A stretch of DNA of 64,000 bases from Alteromonas confluentis (GTDB lineage: Bacteria; Pseudomonadota; Gammaproteobacteria; Enterobacterales; Alteromonadaceae): NCBI RefSeq assembly GCF_001757105.1, contig NZ_MDHN01000008.1:62001-126000 (forward strand). Direction: 5' to 3'. How positions within the stretch are numbered: position 1 is the first letter of the stretch; each line of letters starts with the position of its first letter. The translations under genes were made by a program, and so were the position numbers. This document shows positions 42,623 through 51,202 of this stretch, one piece after another. The notes beneath the pieces were generated by a model. The model was given only the letters and a program-made list of their open reading frames with translations. It was not told where the DNA came from and made no database searches.

Positions 42623-43636
42623 ATGCGCATTCTGGGTATCGAGACATCCTGTGACGAAACCGGCATTGCTGTTTATGACGATGAACAAGGATTATTGTCC
42701 CATGAATTGTATAGCCAGGTAAAGCTGCACGCGGATTACGGCGGTGTGGTGCCTGAACTGGCTTCCCGGGATCATGTTCGCAAGATCATTCCCCTGATCC
42801 AGAAAGCACTGAAAGATGCTAACACCGAAGGCAGCGATCTCGATGGTATCGCTTTCACGCAAGGGCCGGGTTTAGTGGGCGCACTGCTGGTGGGCTCCTC
42901 CGTTGGCCGTGCATTGTCTTATGCCTGGGATATTCCCGCTGTTGGCGTGCACCACATGGAAGGTCATTTGCTCGCGCCCATGTTGGAAGCCCATGCGCCG
43001 GAATTTCCGTTTGTAGCGTTGTTAGTCTCTGGCGGTCATTCCATGTTAGTAGACGTAAAAGGCATTGGTGAATATGAAGTGCTGGGCGAGTCTATCGATG
43101 ATGCCGCCGGTGAAGCGTTTGATAAAACCGCCAAACTGCTCGGGCTGGATTATCCTGGTGGTCCGCTGCTGGCGAAACTGGCAGAAAAGGGCGAGGGTGG
43201 TCATTATCAGTTTCCCCGCCCAATGACCGATCGACCCGGCCTTGATTTCAGCTTCAGTGGTCTGAAAACCTTTGCGGCTTATACCATTCGTGACGCCGAC
43301 GACTCTGAACAAACCAAAGCCAACATTGCTTTTGCCTTCCAGGAAGCGGTGGTGGATACCCTGATCATTAAATGTAAGCGCGCGCTCAAGCAAACTGGTC
43401 GTAAGCGCCTGGTCATCGCCGGTGGCGTAAGCGCCAACACCTATCTGCGCGAATCGATGCAAACATTAATGACATCACTGCGCGGTGAAGTGTTCTATCC
43501 TAGTCTTGGCTTCTGTACTGACAACGGCGCCATGATTGCCTACGCCGGCATGCAGCGCCTGAAAGCCGGTCAAACTTGCGACCTGTCTGCCGCTGCCAAA
43601 CCACGCTGGCCGCTGGATTCATTGATGCCGGTTTAA
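42623..43636 (+). CDS. tsaD: tRNA N6-adenosine threonylcarbamoyltransferase
   Basis: A 337-residue ASKHA-fold enzyme that transfers threonylcarbamoyl to A37 of ANN-decoding tRNAs, working with TsaB and TsaE. N-terminal [13 protein letters not shown], metal-binding His pair in VHHMEGHL near 110, [12 protein letters not shown] near 132 and [12 protein letters not shown] near 270. Start set at 42623 behind GAGGAAAA; the frame extends to 42479 but that part overlaps the promoter region. Divergent from rpsU, the classical arrangement. Confidence 0.97.
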   Translation: MRILGIETSCDETGIAVYDDEQGLLSHELYSQVKLHADYGGVVPELASRDHVRKIIPLIQKALKDANTEGSDLDGIAFTQGPGLVGALLVGSSVGRALSYAWDIPAVGVHHMEGHLLAPMLEAHAPEFPFVALLVSGGHSMLVDVKGIGEYEVLGESIDDAAGEAFDKTAKLLGLDYPGGPLLAKLAEKGEGGHYQFPRPMTDRPGLDFSFSGLKTFAAYTIRDADDSEQTKANIAFAFQEAVVDTLIIKCKRALKQTGRKRLVIAGGVSANTYLRESMQTLMTSLRGEVFYPSLGFCTDNGAMIAYAGMQRLKAGQTCDLSAAAKPRWPLDSLMPV

Positions 43637-43711
43637 CGACCCAGGCATTTGGGAACGGCTTTCGACCAGTTTCCCCATTGTGCGGCAAATGAAATGACGC
43701 TGTAACCTGCA

Positions 43712-43758
43712 AACTTTATACTGTCTTTTTTCTATAATAAAAAAGACAGTATAAAGTT
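43712..43758. promoter_or_regulatory. perfect 47-bp palindrome abutting the phosphodiesterase start
   Basis: Arms of 20 bases (43712-43731 and 43739-43758) are perfectly complementary around CTATAAT. TATAAT (43733-43738), a consensus -10, lies in the centre. The right arm ends at the base before the ATG at 43759, so no normal ribosome site exists. Likely an operator overlapping the promoter, or a fold-back that gates translation. No T-run makes it a poor terminator for tsaD. Confidence 0.7.
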
Positions 43759-45009
43759 ATGTTGAAATTTAGAGGTCTGAAAACCAAGGGATTGTGGGCG
43801 GCACTGTGTGTCATGTTCATCACAGGTGCCGTGCAGGCAGAAGAAGCAGGCCCGAATCAAACGCCCTATGTGGTGATGATATCACTGGATGGCTTTCGAC
43901 ATGACTATGTGGAAAAGCATCAGGCGAAGCGCATCGGCGAAATCGCGAAAAGCGGCGTTCGTGCGGAAAAAATGATTCCGGCCTATCCGTCGAATACCTT
44001 CCCCAACCACATTTCTTTAATCACCGGTTTACTGCCTGTCAATCACGGCATTGTGAACAATGCGTTTTACGACAAATCCCGTCCGGCGGGCGACAGTTAC
44101 GCCCGCTATTCCATGGGTAAAGGTTATGGCGATTCAACCTGGCTCTCAGGTATGCCGTTTTGGAATCTGGTGGAGTTTAACGGCATCAAAGCCGCGACTT
44201 ATTTCTGGCCGGAATCGGATGCGCGTATCAACGGAAACCTGCCGTCCTATCACTTCCACTATTCTAAATATGCAGACTATCAGAACCGTGTGAACCAGAT
44301 TGTAGAATGGCTATCACTGCCTGAAGTATCCCGCCCTCACTTTATCGCTGGCTATTTTTCGCTGACCGATACTATTGGTCATAAATACGGGCCAAATGCG
44401 CGAGAGACTTATGAAGCTGTTCAGCGTATGGATGGTCTGATAGGTCAGCTTTATGATCGCCTGCAGAAACTCTCTGTACCGGTTAATCTGGTGATAGTGT
44501 CTGACCACGGAATGGCTGAAATAAACGATGATGCCAAAATTGATGTCACAAAACTGGGCATTCCTGATGACTTCGTCGTGGAAATTCGCGGCGCGCAAAC
44601 GCTGATTTACGGGAAGCCAGACACCACGAAGAAGCAGATTGATGCACTGAAATCTCAGTTAGCGAACAAAGCAGATGGCCGCTATACAGTGATGAGTGAC
44701 AGTCGTCGTGATGAAGTTTCTATGCCGGTAACTAGCCGAACCGGCGATATCATGCTTGAACTGTTACCGCCGGCTTACTTTGTGGGTGCGAAGGCTCACG
44801 ATGGTCATGGCGCACACGGCTTTGATAACACCCTGGACGATATGGGTGCCACATTTATTGCCGCAGGGCCTGCATTTAAGAAAGGTATGACCCTTCCTCC
44901 AATGAAAAATCTTGAGGTTTTCCCCGGGCTGGCGAAGGTGATGAAACTCGAATACGTCCCTCAAACCGATAGCGGCAGCAAAACCTTTGAGCAAGGGCTG
45001 ATTAAATAA
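43759..45009 (+). CDS. ectonucleotide pyrophosphatase/phosphodiesterase (NPP) family protein
   Basis: A 416-residue exported enzyme of the alkaline-phosphatase superfamily. A signal peptide (about 1-27, VQAEE) is followed by metal site SLDGFRHDY near 42, nucleophile Thr in YPSNTFPNH near 76, and metal ligands in LTDTIGHKYGP, VSDHGMAE and DGHGAHGF. NPPs split nucleotide phosphodiesters such as ATP or NAD, here in the periplasm or outside. The start directly follows a perfect palindrome. Downstream genes run the other way, so it is a single-gene unit. Confidence 0.9.
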   Translation: MLKFRGLKTKGLWAALCVMFITGAVQAEEAGPNQTPYVVMISLDGFRHDYVEKHQAKRIGEIAKSGVRAEKMIPAYPSNTFPNHISLITGLLPVNHGIVNNAFYDKSRPAGDSYARYSMGKGYGDSTWLSGMPFWNLVEFNGIKAATYFWPESDARINGNLPSYHFHYSKYADYQNRVNQIVEWLSLPEVSRPHFIAGYFSLTDTIGHKYGPNARETYEAVQRMDGLIGQLYDRLQKLSVPVNLVIVSDHGMAEINDDAKIDVTKLGIPDDFVVEIRGAQTLIYGKPDTTKKQIDALKSQLANKADGRYTVMSDSRRDEVSMPVTSRTGDIMLELLPPAYFVGAKAHDGHGAHGFDNTLDDMGATFIAAGPAFKKGMTLPPMKNLEVFPGLAKVMKLEYVPQTDSGSKTFEQGLIK

Positions 45010-45019
45010 GGTGTTGCCT

Positions 45020-45091
45020 ACCGGTACTCGTGCTCGGCGTTTACCGGTTTCATCCTCGGTTTTACCGGTGTTTGCGCTCGGCGATGCCGGT
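45020..45091. repeat. short degenerate tandem repeat at the end of the MFS gene
   Basis: Three units of 21-23 bases beginning ACCGGT and containing CTCGG (45020, 45043, 45064), with a fourth partial CCGGT at 45087. The array spans the stop codon at 45062, so the last residues of the MFS protein (ERKHR) are encoded by it. Confidence 0.5.
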
Positions 45092-46216
45092 CCACACAGG
45101 CATTATCAGCAACGTGATCAGGCAAGTAATGAGTGCTGTCCAGCCGAAATGCTGATAAATAAAACTCGATAGCGTAATGCCCACCCATCCGCCAACGTAG
45201 TAAAACAAGGTATACAGCGCATTTGCACGGCCGTGTCCTGCGTCCAGTTTACGATTCAGCGCACCCACTGCCGCTGCATGAATAGTGAAGAAGCCAGCAC
45301 AGAAAAGCAGTAACCCCACCAAAATTGCCAGCGTAAACGGCAACAGCAACATCAGTAATGCGCTGAGTAATACCGCCGAGCCGACCAGCAAGGTGTTGCC
45401 GCTACCGAACCGATTACTGAGTTTGCCCGTTACCGGTCCAATCATCACCCCCACAAGGTACACCAGATAAAGCAAAGTAGTGTCTTGTGTTGAAAAGCCA
45501 AACATGGGTTCGGCCAAGTGAAAGGGCAGAAAGTTAAACACCGAAGAAAAAATGCCGAATCCGCACAGTGCACAAAGATAAAGGCGCAGTAGTTTCCATT
45601 GAGCAACAAGTCGAAGGTAACTGGTTGCTGGCTTGGTGGTCTGCTGCTTATTTTGCTGATGCGCCGGTAACCCTTTCAGTGCAGCGAAAATGGCTATTGC
45701 CGTAAGCAGACTGGTGGCGACAAAGGCATATCGCCAGTGTTCTGGGGAAAATGCCCAACCGCCCAGTAATCGTCCACCCAGTCCTCCGGCTACGGTTGCT
45801 GACACATACGAACCCATCACCACATTCAGGCTCGCTGGCGGAAGTGTTTTTGACAGGTAGGCCACAATGCAGGTTGTCAGTGCAGGAATGAAAATGCCCT
45901 GAACAAAACGCGCTGAAATCAATAAACTCAAACTGTCGGTGGCAGCGCAAATAAGCCCACAAACAATAATCGCCGTGCCGCCGATTGCGATAATGGGTTT
46001 TATAGGAAAGCGATCTGAAATCAGCCCGAAGGGCAGATTAGCTAACGCAATACCCAATACCACGGCTGACACGGTGAGTGAAACCCGCACTAAATCGGTA
46101 TCGAAGTCTTGTTGTAAAACCGGTAGAACAGGCTGAGTAATATAGATATTGGTGAACGCGGCGCAAACCAGCGCGAAGATAATAATCTGCAGACGATGCT
46201 GCGCTTGAACGGGCAT
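45062..46216 (-). CDS. MFS transporter (YnfM/arabinose-efflux-like)
   Basis: A 384-residue permease with about 12 membrane segments: NIYITQPVLPVLQQDF after TM1, the MFS loop GLISDRFPIKP near 63, RFVQGIFIPALTT in TM4-5 and GKLSNRFGSG in the second half. This is the drug/metabolite-exporter type related to E. coli YnfM. Substrate unknown. Convergent with the phosphodiesterase gene. Its 3' end lies in a small tandem repeat, which may vary between strains. Confidence 0.87.
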   Translation of the reverse strand: MPVQAQHRLQIIIFALVCAAFTNIYITQPVLPVLQQDFDTDLVRVSLTVSAVVLGIALANLPFGLISDRFPIKPIIAIGGTAIIVCGLICAATDSLSLLISARFVQGIFIPALTTCIVAYLSKTLPPASLNVVMGSYVSATVAGGLGGRLLGGWAFSPEHWRYAFVATSLLTAIAIFAALKGLPAHQQNKQQTTKPATSYLRLVAQWKLLRLYLCALCGFGIFSSVFNFLPFHLAEPMFGFSTQDTTLLYLVYLVGVMIGPVTGKLSNRFGSGNTLLVGSAVLLSALLMLLLPFTLAILVGLLLFCAGFFTIHAAAVGALNRKLDAGHGRANALYTLFYYVGGWVGITLSSFIYQHFGWTALITCLITLLIMPVWTGIAERKHR

Positions 46217-46297
46217 AATTCCTTCCGGAGAAAAATTAACGATGAAGCCGGGATGAACAGGATTTCAGGAGTGATGACATTGTGACAGCCGGCACTA

Positions 46298-46897
46298 TTA
46301 TTTTAAACGGACTTTATCCCATACCTTGCTCTCTTCGCCCTTGAGCAAACGCAAGATATTGTCTTTGTGACGAATAATGATGAGAACCGACAGCATAACC
46401 ACAGGAACGGTATACATGGGCTTGATAAACCAGGTAAACACCGGTGCTAAACTTACGGCAACAATGGCAGCCAAAGAGGAATAGCCAAAAATAAGCACGA
46501 TGGCAAGCCAGGTGGCGATAAGCAGTCCGGCCAGTTCCAGGCCCAAAGGAAGTAACACGCCAAACGCCGTGGCGACGGCTTTGCCGCCCTTAAAACCAAA
46601 ATAAAGTGGAAATATATGGCCAAGGCAAGCTGACACACCAATAAAACCTAGCGCGATGGGGTCTATACCCATCCAGTAGCTACAATAAACCGGAACCGTG
46701 CCTTTAAATATGTCCATAAACAGCACCAGTGCTGCCGGCGTGCGACCGCCAAGACGAAAAACGTTGGTTGCGCCGGGATTATTGGAGCCGGCAGTACGAG
46801 GGTCGGGAAGTCCATAGAGGCGACAAATAACAACAGCACTGGACAATGACCCTATCAGGTATGCCACGCCGATCATCAATATCGTCAAACCTGTCAT
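46298..46897 (-). CDS. plsY: glycerol-3-phosphate acyltransferase PlsY
   Basis: A 199-residue inner-membrane enzyme that transfers acyl from acyl-phosphate to glycerol 3-phosphate, the first step of phospholipid synthesis. Family motifs: [34 protein letters not shown] (glycerol-3-phosphate loop) and [20 protein letters not shown]. Five hydrophobic segments. Divergent from folB, as in many gammaproteobacteria. GGAG lies 14 bases before ATG 46897, a loose spacing; M8 (46876) is a possible start. Confidence 0.95.
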   Translation of the reverse strand: MTGLTILMIGVAYLIGSLSSAVVICRLYGLPDPRTAGSNNPGATNVFRLGGRTPAALVLFMDIFKGTVPVYCSYWMGIDPIALGFIGVSACLGHIFPLYFGFKGGKAVATAFGVLLPLGLELAGLLIATWLAIVLIFGYSSLAAIVAVSLAPVFTWFIKPMYTVPVVMLSVLIIIRHKDNILRLLKGEESKVWDKVRLK

Positions 46898-47038
46898 TAC
46901 TGCGTTGATCTCCTTGTTTCCCTGCGTGCAGACTAACAGGAATCGCAGGTAAATTGCCAGTGAGTTTAGTGAACCTCAGGCCAGTTGTGGTAAAGTGGCG
47001 GCCATTACTCAAACGCTTCAATACGAGCGCGTCGTTTT

Positions 47039-47395
47039 ATGCAACAGATTATTCTTTCTGGTCTTAAGGTCGACACCCTTATCGGTGTGTATGACTGGGA
47101 ACGTACTCAGAAAACTACCCTTATTTTTGATATTACCGTTGATGCTGATCTCACGGCAGCCATGGCCAGTGACAATGTGAGCGATACCATTGACTATGCC
47201 ATGCTTGCTCAGTCCATTCAGCAGGCCGCCGCTGACCAGACCTTCGAGTTACTTGAAGCGTTAGGCGCCCATGTAATGAAACACGTGTTTATGGGGTTTC
47301 CGGTCTCGCATATTCGACTTGGAATCACAAAACCAGGGATCTTGCCAGATGCCGATACCGTTACGGTGGTATTTAATCAGGCGCGAGGCGAATGA
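47039..47395 (+). CDS. folB: dihydroneopterin aldolase
   Basis: A 118-residue folate enzyme making 6-hydroxymethyl-dihydropterin. It starts MQQIILSGLKVDTLIGVYDWER, with the conserved Glu in GVYDWE and Lys in RLGITKPGIL near 105, and SDTIDYAMLAQSI in between. Overlaps folK by 4 bases (ATGA), so consecutive pathway enzymes are translationally coupled. Divergent from plsY. Confidence 0.95.
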   Translation: MQQIILSGLKVDTLIGVYDWERTQKTTLIFDITVDADLTAAMASDNVSDTIDYAMLAQSIQQAAADQTFELLEALGAHVMKHVFMGFPVSHIRLGITKPGILPDADTVTVVFNQARGE

Positions 47396-47895
47396 GCCAC
47401 CATATTACTATCAGTTTGGGTACCAATATTCAGCGTACCCATTATGCCCGAAGTGGCCTGGTGCACTTAAAAGCCCATTTCTCTGACATTAGTTTATCGC
47501 GGATGTTTGAAAGTGAGGCCGTGGGCTTCAATGGCTCGCCTTTCTATAATTGCGTAATAGCAGCGGCTACCGACAAACCTTTGGAAGAGGTGGTTGCTAC
47601 GCTAAAAGCGATTGAGCGGGAAAACGGCCGTACTCACAGTGAAAAAAAGTTTTGTGCTCGCACTCTCGATTTAGATCTATTAACCTACGACAACGTAGTG
47701 ACAACTCACCCTGTTAGACTGCCCAGGGCAGAAATTCTGCAAAATGCATTTGTGCTGCAACCCCTTGCTGAACTTCTCCCTGATCATGTGCATCCCGAAG
47801 CAGGAAAAACCTACCGGCAGTTGTGGCAGGAATACGATCAAACTTCCCAACGGCTATGGCCAATCGATTTTACATGGAGTGATTCTAAGGGATGA
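47392..47895 (+). CDS. folK: 2-amino-4-hydroxy-6-hydroxymethyldihydropteridine pyrophosphokinase
   Basis: A 167-residue kinase that activates the FolB product with ATP. Motifs: SLGTNIQRTHYARSG at the N-terminus, FESEAVGFNGSPFYNCVI near 40, and KKFCARTLDLDLLTYDN near 84 with the catalytic Asp pair. In place of the usual GRxR is GRTHSEKKF. Overlaps folB upstream and uppP downstream by 4 bases each, which ties the three into one operon. Confidence 0.93.
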   Translation: MSHHITISLGTNIQRTHYARSGLVHLKAHFSDISLSRMFESEAVGFNGSPFYNCVIAAATDKPLEEVVATLKAIERENGRTHSEKKFCARTLDLDLLTYDNVVTTHPVRLPRAEILQNAFVLQPLAELLPDHVHPEAGKTYRQLWQEYDQTSQRLWPIDFTWSDSKG

Positions 47896-48692
47896 CGCTT
47901 TTCGAAATTATCATTCTTGCCCTGATCCAGGGAATTACCGAATTTTTACCTATCAGCAGTTCCGGACATTTATTGCTACCAGCAGAACTTTTTGGCTGGG
48001 ACAGTCAAGGTCTGGCCTTTGATGTTGCTGTGCATGTTGGCAGTCTGCTTGCCGTCATGTTGTATTTTCGTCATGAAATAACTCAAATGACCATCGCCTG
48101 GGTTACCCGCGGTTTTACTAAAAATCAGAATACCGACAGTAAACTGGCCTGGTATGTCATTTTGGCGACCATCCCGGCTGTAATCGTGGGCTTGCTGTTA
48201 GATGACTGGATTGAAATGAATGCGAGAACCGCGCTGGTCATCGCTGCTACTACCATCATATTCGGTTTGGCACTGTGGTATGCCGATGCGAAAGCGCAGC
48301 ACACCATGGAGCTTGAAAACATTACCATGAAGCAAGCTATTATCATTGGTTTGGCACAGGTTATGGCGCTTATTCCGGGCACTTCTCGTTCAGGTATCAC
48401 CATGACCGCAGGCCTGATGCTAGGGTTGAATCGCGAAAGCTGTGCGCGTTTTTCGTTTTTGCTGTCGATCCCGGTGATTTTGGGCGCGGGCACATTAAAG
48501 ACCTTTGATTTGGTGCAGGCAACCACACCTGTAGATTGGAGTGCGCTACTTTACGGTGCTGCATTCTCGTTCATTAGCGCGTATCTGTGTATCTTCCTGT
48601 TCCTAAGCTGGATATCCCGCATTGGTATGTTGCCGTTTGTGATTTATCGCATGGTGTTAGGTGCGGTATTACTGTGGTTTGTATTTGGTTAA
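47892..48692 (+). CDS. uppP: undecaprenyl-diphosphate phosphatase
   Basis: A 266-residue inner-membrane phosphatase that recycles the lipid carrier for peptidoglycan synthesis; overexpression gives bacitracin resistance in other bacteria. Signature ALIQGITEFLPISSSGHLLL near 12 and LIPGTSRSGITMTAGLMLG near 158, with about eight membrane segments. Also called BacA. Third gene of the folB-folK-uppP operon, 18 bases before hinT. Confidence 0.96.
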   Translation: MTLFEIIILALIQGITEFLPISSSGHLLLPAELFGWDSQGLAFDVAVHVGSLLAVMLYFRHEITQMTIAWVTRGFTKNQNTDSKLAWYVILATIPAVIVGLLLDDWIEMNARTALVIAATTIIFGLALWYADAKAQHTMELENITMKQAIIIGLAQVMALIPGTSRSGITMTAGLMLGLNRESCARFSFLLSIPVILGAGTLKTFDLVQATTPVDWSALLYGAAFSFISAYLCIFLFLSWISRIGMLPFVIYRMVLGAVLLWFVFG

Positions 48693-48710
48693 TTTACCTA
48701 AGGGGAACTG

Positions 48711-49082
48711 ATGTCAGAGACTATCTTTACCAAAATTATTAACCGGGAAATTCCCGCCGATATTATCTACGAAGATGACATCGCGCTGGCATTCAAAGAT
48801 ATTAATCCGCAAGCGCCGGTACATTTTTTGGTTATTCCGAAAAAGCCGATTGCAACCATTAACGACATTACTGAAGAAGATCGCGAAATTGTTGGGCACC
48901 TAAGTTACGTTGCCGCCAAAGTCGCCGCTGAGCAAGACTTTGCAGAACAAGGCTTTCGCACGGTAATGAACTGTAATGAGTTTGGTGGACAAACGGTGTA
49001 TCACATCCACCTGCACGTACTGGCTGGCAAGCCGCTAGGTTGGCCACCTTACACGGATAAAGTGAAACAAGGCCTGGAATAA
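48711..49082 (+). CDS. hinT: HIT family purine nucleoside phosphoramidase
   Basis: A 123-residue HIT protein: FKDINPQAPVHFLVIPKKP near 28 and the catalytic triad motif VYHIHLHVLAG near 97. HinT splits AMP-lysine and other adenosine phosphoramidates and is linked to metabolism of D-amino acids. AAGGGGAA precedes the ATG. A bidirectional hairpin terminator follows. Confidence 0.95.
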   Translation: MSETIFTKIINREIPADIIYEDDIALAFKDINPQAPVHFLVIPKKPIATINDITEEDREIVGHLSYVAAKVAAEQDFAEQGFRTVMNCNEFGGQTVYHIHLHVLAGKPLGWPPYTDKVKQGLE

Positions 49083-49124
49083 GCGCTTATTGTTCAGCGT
49101 GGTTAATTATCAATAAATTAGCTA

Positions 49125-49156
49125 AAAAAGGCAGGTAGCGGCGCTACCTGCCTTTC
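49125..49156. terminator. bidirectional terminator between hinT and the M49 gene
   Basis: AAAGGCAGGTAGC pairs with GCTACCTGCCTTT around GGC. Six U follow on the minus strand, a weaker T-rich tail on the plus strand. Confidence 0.85.
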
Positions 49157-49162
49157 GTTTAA

Positions 49163-50860
49163 TTACAGTCCCAGCACCGCTTTACCTTGTTTGAAGGTAA
49201 TATCGACGGGAATGTTGGCTGCTTCCAGGCGAGCAAGGTCAGAGGCCAGAGCAGGCTTGATGATACCCTTTTCTTCTACCAGTTTAGCAACGCCTTCGTA
49301 ATCGCCGTCACCTTGATAAATTAAGATAAGGCGGGATAAGGCTTCTACTGCGTTACCCATTTTTTCCATATTCACTTTATAGAAACCGTCTTCGCCTTTC
49401 TCGAAAGCACCTTGCTCCTCGAAGAAATTAAAGCGAATCATGTTAGCTTTACCATGAGCGCTAGACGCTCCAAAGCGCACAGAGCGGAATATGCCAGCCA
49501 TGAAGGTAACATAATAATCTTCCAGTACACCTTCAGTAATTTCACCTTTCTCCAGCAGACTCTGCACCATATACAGCCCAAGAATGTCGGCCTTGCCCTC
49601 TTCTAGCGCCGAGGCGTGTTCTTTTAAAGCAGCACGAACAGTACTGCTACCATCCAATGTATTCTTAATACCAAGACCGTGAGCCACTTCATGGAACATC
49701 GTATTGGCAAAGAAGGCGTCAAATGTAATGTGGTCGCGTTGTTCTGGGCTTATGAGCTCATCGGCAATGGGCAGAAGGATCTGATCAAATTTGGCGCGCA
49801 TGGCGTTTTTCAACTGCAGGCGTCGGGTACCTTTGGCCAGTTGTACGCGTTCATCGTTAGGCAGGTTGATGGCAATAGTTTTACTGCCTGCATTGGAATG
49901 ACCCGCGTAGTAAATCACATCGTAAGCGTTAAGGTCGGCATCAGAGCCAGGCATTTCGGCTTTATATTCGGCAGGAACCGGCAAGCCTTTTTGTAATTCA
50001 GGGAGGAACTGGGCGAACTTGGCGAGGCGCTCACTCCAGGCCATATCTTTAAGCAGTACATACGATTCAAACGCGGCGCGGTAACCGAATAACTGATCTT
50101 CATAGGACTCAATGGGGCCGATAACCAGCTCAACCGGATTCGTTTTCATGTCCATCCAGGCCATATCCGACGCATAATAATCGTTACTTAACAGCGCATC
50201 GGCCCGTAATGTCAGGTAGTTGGCAAACTCTTCGTTATCTGCCAGTTCGGCCGCCTGACGTAACAGTGCAGACGCTTGCGTTAATTCAGCTTTATAGGCT
50301 TCTGAATAGGGCACGGTATACAGGCTGCCGTCTTCATTGCGCTTTACCAGTGAATATAAGCCGTCTTTGTCTGCAAAATCTTGCTGCTGAAACTCTTCTT
50401 TGGTCATATCGTGAGGGTAGAATTCCGCGCCTTCGGGCTTGCTGTCATACCCTTTTAAAAACGCCGCATCGCCATTTAAGCGATCCCAGGGACCATAATT
50501 GATGTCAGCAAACTTCGCGATGTCTGCATCGCTGTATTTTTCAAGAAATGCCGATTTTTCACCGGAAAAGGCTTGCTTCCAGAAGAGGTCGTCCATGATT
50601 TTTGATGCGTCGATCAGTAAGCCCAGCATGGTTTTCTGGTTGTCAGAAAGCGAAGACAAATCGCTGGTTAATGCTACGGGCTGATAAATCCCCAAACGCG
50701 CACGGTCTACCAGTAGCGGCGACGCTTGCGTGTCTGCGACTTCTTGTTTTGCTGCTGGTGTTGAATGGCTGGTTTCAGGGGCTTTAGAACAGGCTGAAAG
50801 GGTTAGGATGGATGCGGCAACGGCCATGGCGAGCCGGGTGCGAGTAGCGCTTATTTTCAT
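49163..50860 (-). CDS. M49-type metallopeptidase, lipoprotein
   Basis: A 565-residue protein with lipobox LTLSAC (Cys24) and a Thr/Ala-rich linker, so probably tethered to the outer membrane. The zinc motif HEVAHGLG near 384 and a downstream EEGKADILGLY near 420 match the Nudix/dipeptidyl-peptidase III-like side of family M49, where the second motif supplies the third zinc ligand. Classical DPP III has HEXXGH; the HEXXH form here belongs to a less studied group. Start at 50860 (MKISATRTR); the five residues before it lack a ribosome site. Substrate unknown. Confidence 0.83.
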   Translation of the reverse strand: MKISATRTRLAMAVAASILTLSACSKAPETSHSTPAAKQEVADTQASPLLVDRARLGIYQPVALTSDLSSLSDNQKTMLGLLIDASKIMDDLFWKQAFSGEKSAFLEKYSDADIAKFADINYGPWDRLNGDAAFLKGYDSKPEGAEFYPHDMTKEEFQQQDFADKDGLYSLVKRNEDGSLYTVPYSEAYKAELTQASALLRQAAELADNEEFANYLTLRADALLSNDYYASDMAWMDMKTNPVELVIGPIESYEDQLFGYRAAFESYVLLKDMAWSERLAKFAQFLPELQKGLPVPAEYKAEMPGSDADLNAYDVIYYAGHSNAGSKTIAINLPNDERVQLAKGTRRLQLKNAMRAKFDQILLPIADELISPEQRDHITFDAFFANTMFHEVAHGLGIKNTLDGSSTVRAALKEHASALEEGKADILGLYMVQSLLEKGEITEGVLEDYYVTFMAGIFRSVRFGASSAHGKANMIRFNFFEEQGAFEKGEDGFYKVNMEKMGNAVEALSRLILIYQGDGDYEGVAKLVEEKGIIKPALASDLARLEAANIPVDITFKQGKAVLGL

Positions 50861-51202
50861 CGTTATACATTCCATTTTTAGGTATTCATGTCGTTATAAC
50901 GATTGATACACAATTAAAGGCGCATGTGCAACGGTATCCGCGACAACCCGAGCGATGACTCAGCCTGACAGCGTTTTCTTCGATACCTATTTTGCTTCCC
51001 AATCAACAACATTCGTTTGTTGCTAAAAATCAGAATATCAATTTCAGGGTAAAAGAATGGGCTAAGCCGTAAAAGCCGAGCTGAATAAAAAAAAGCCAGA
51101 AAAGTAACAAAAAATATACAATAAAGTGTTTAAAGTTCTGATAGTGTAATAAGAAAACTGTTATTCAAAACAATAAGTTATACTAAAGTATAAGGTAATG
51201 AA
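50861..51202. other. intergenic region between the M49 and tandem-Cache genes
   Basis: No gene is visible in these 342 bases. They hold the divergent promoters, an A-rich stretch at 51085-51120, CAACAA-N7-TTGTTG near 51005-51023, and TTATACT-AA-AGTATAA (51178-51193), a 7-bp perfect dyad overlapping the AAGG ribosome site of the Cache gene. TATACT within it may also be a -10. Confidence 0.5.
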
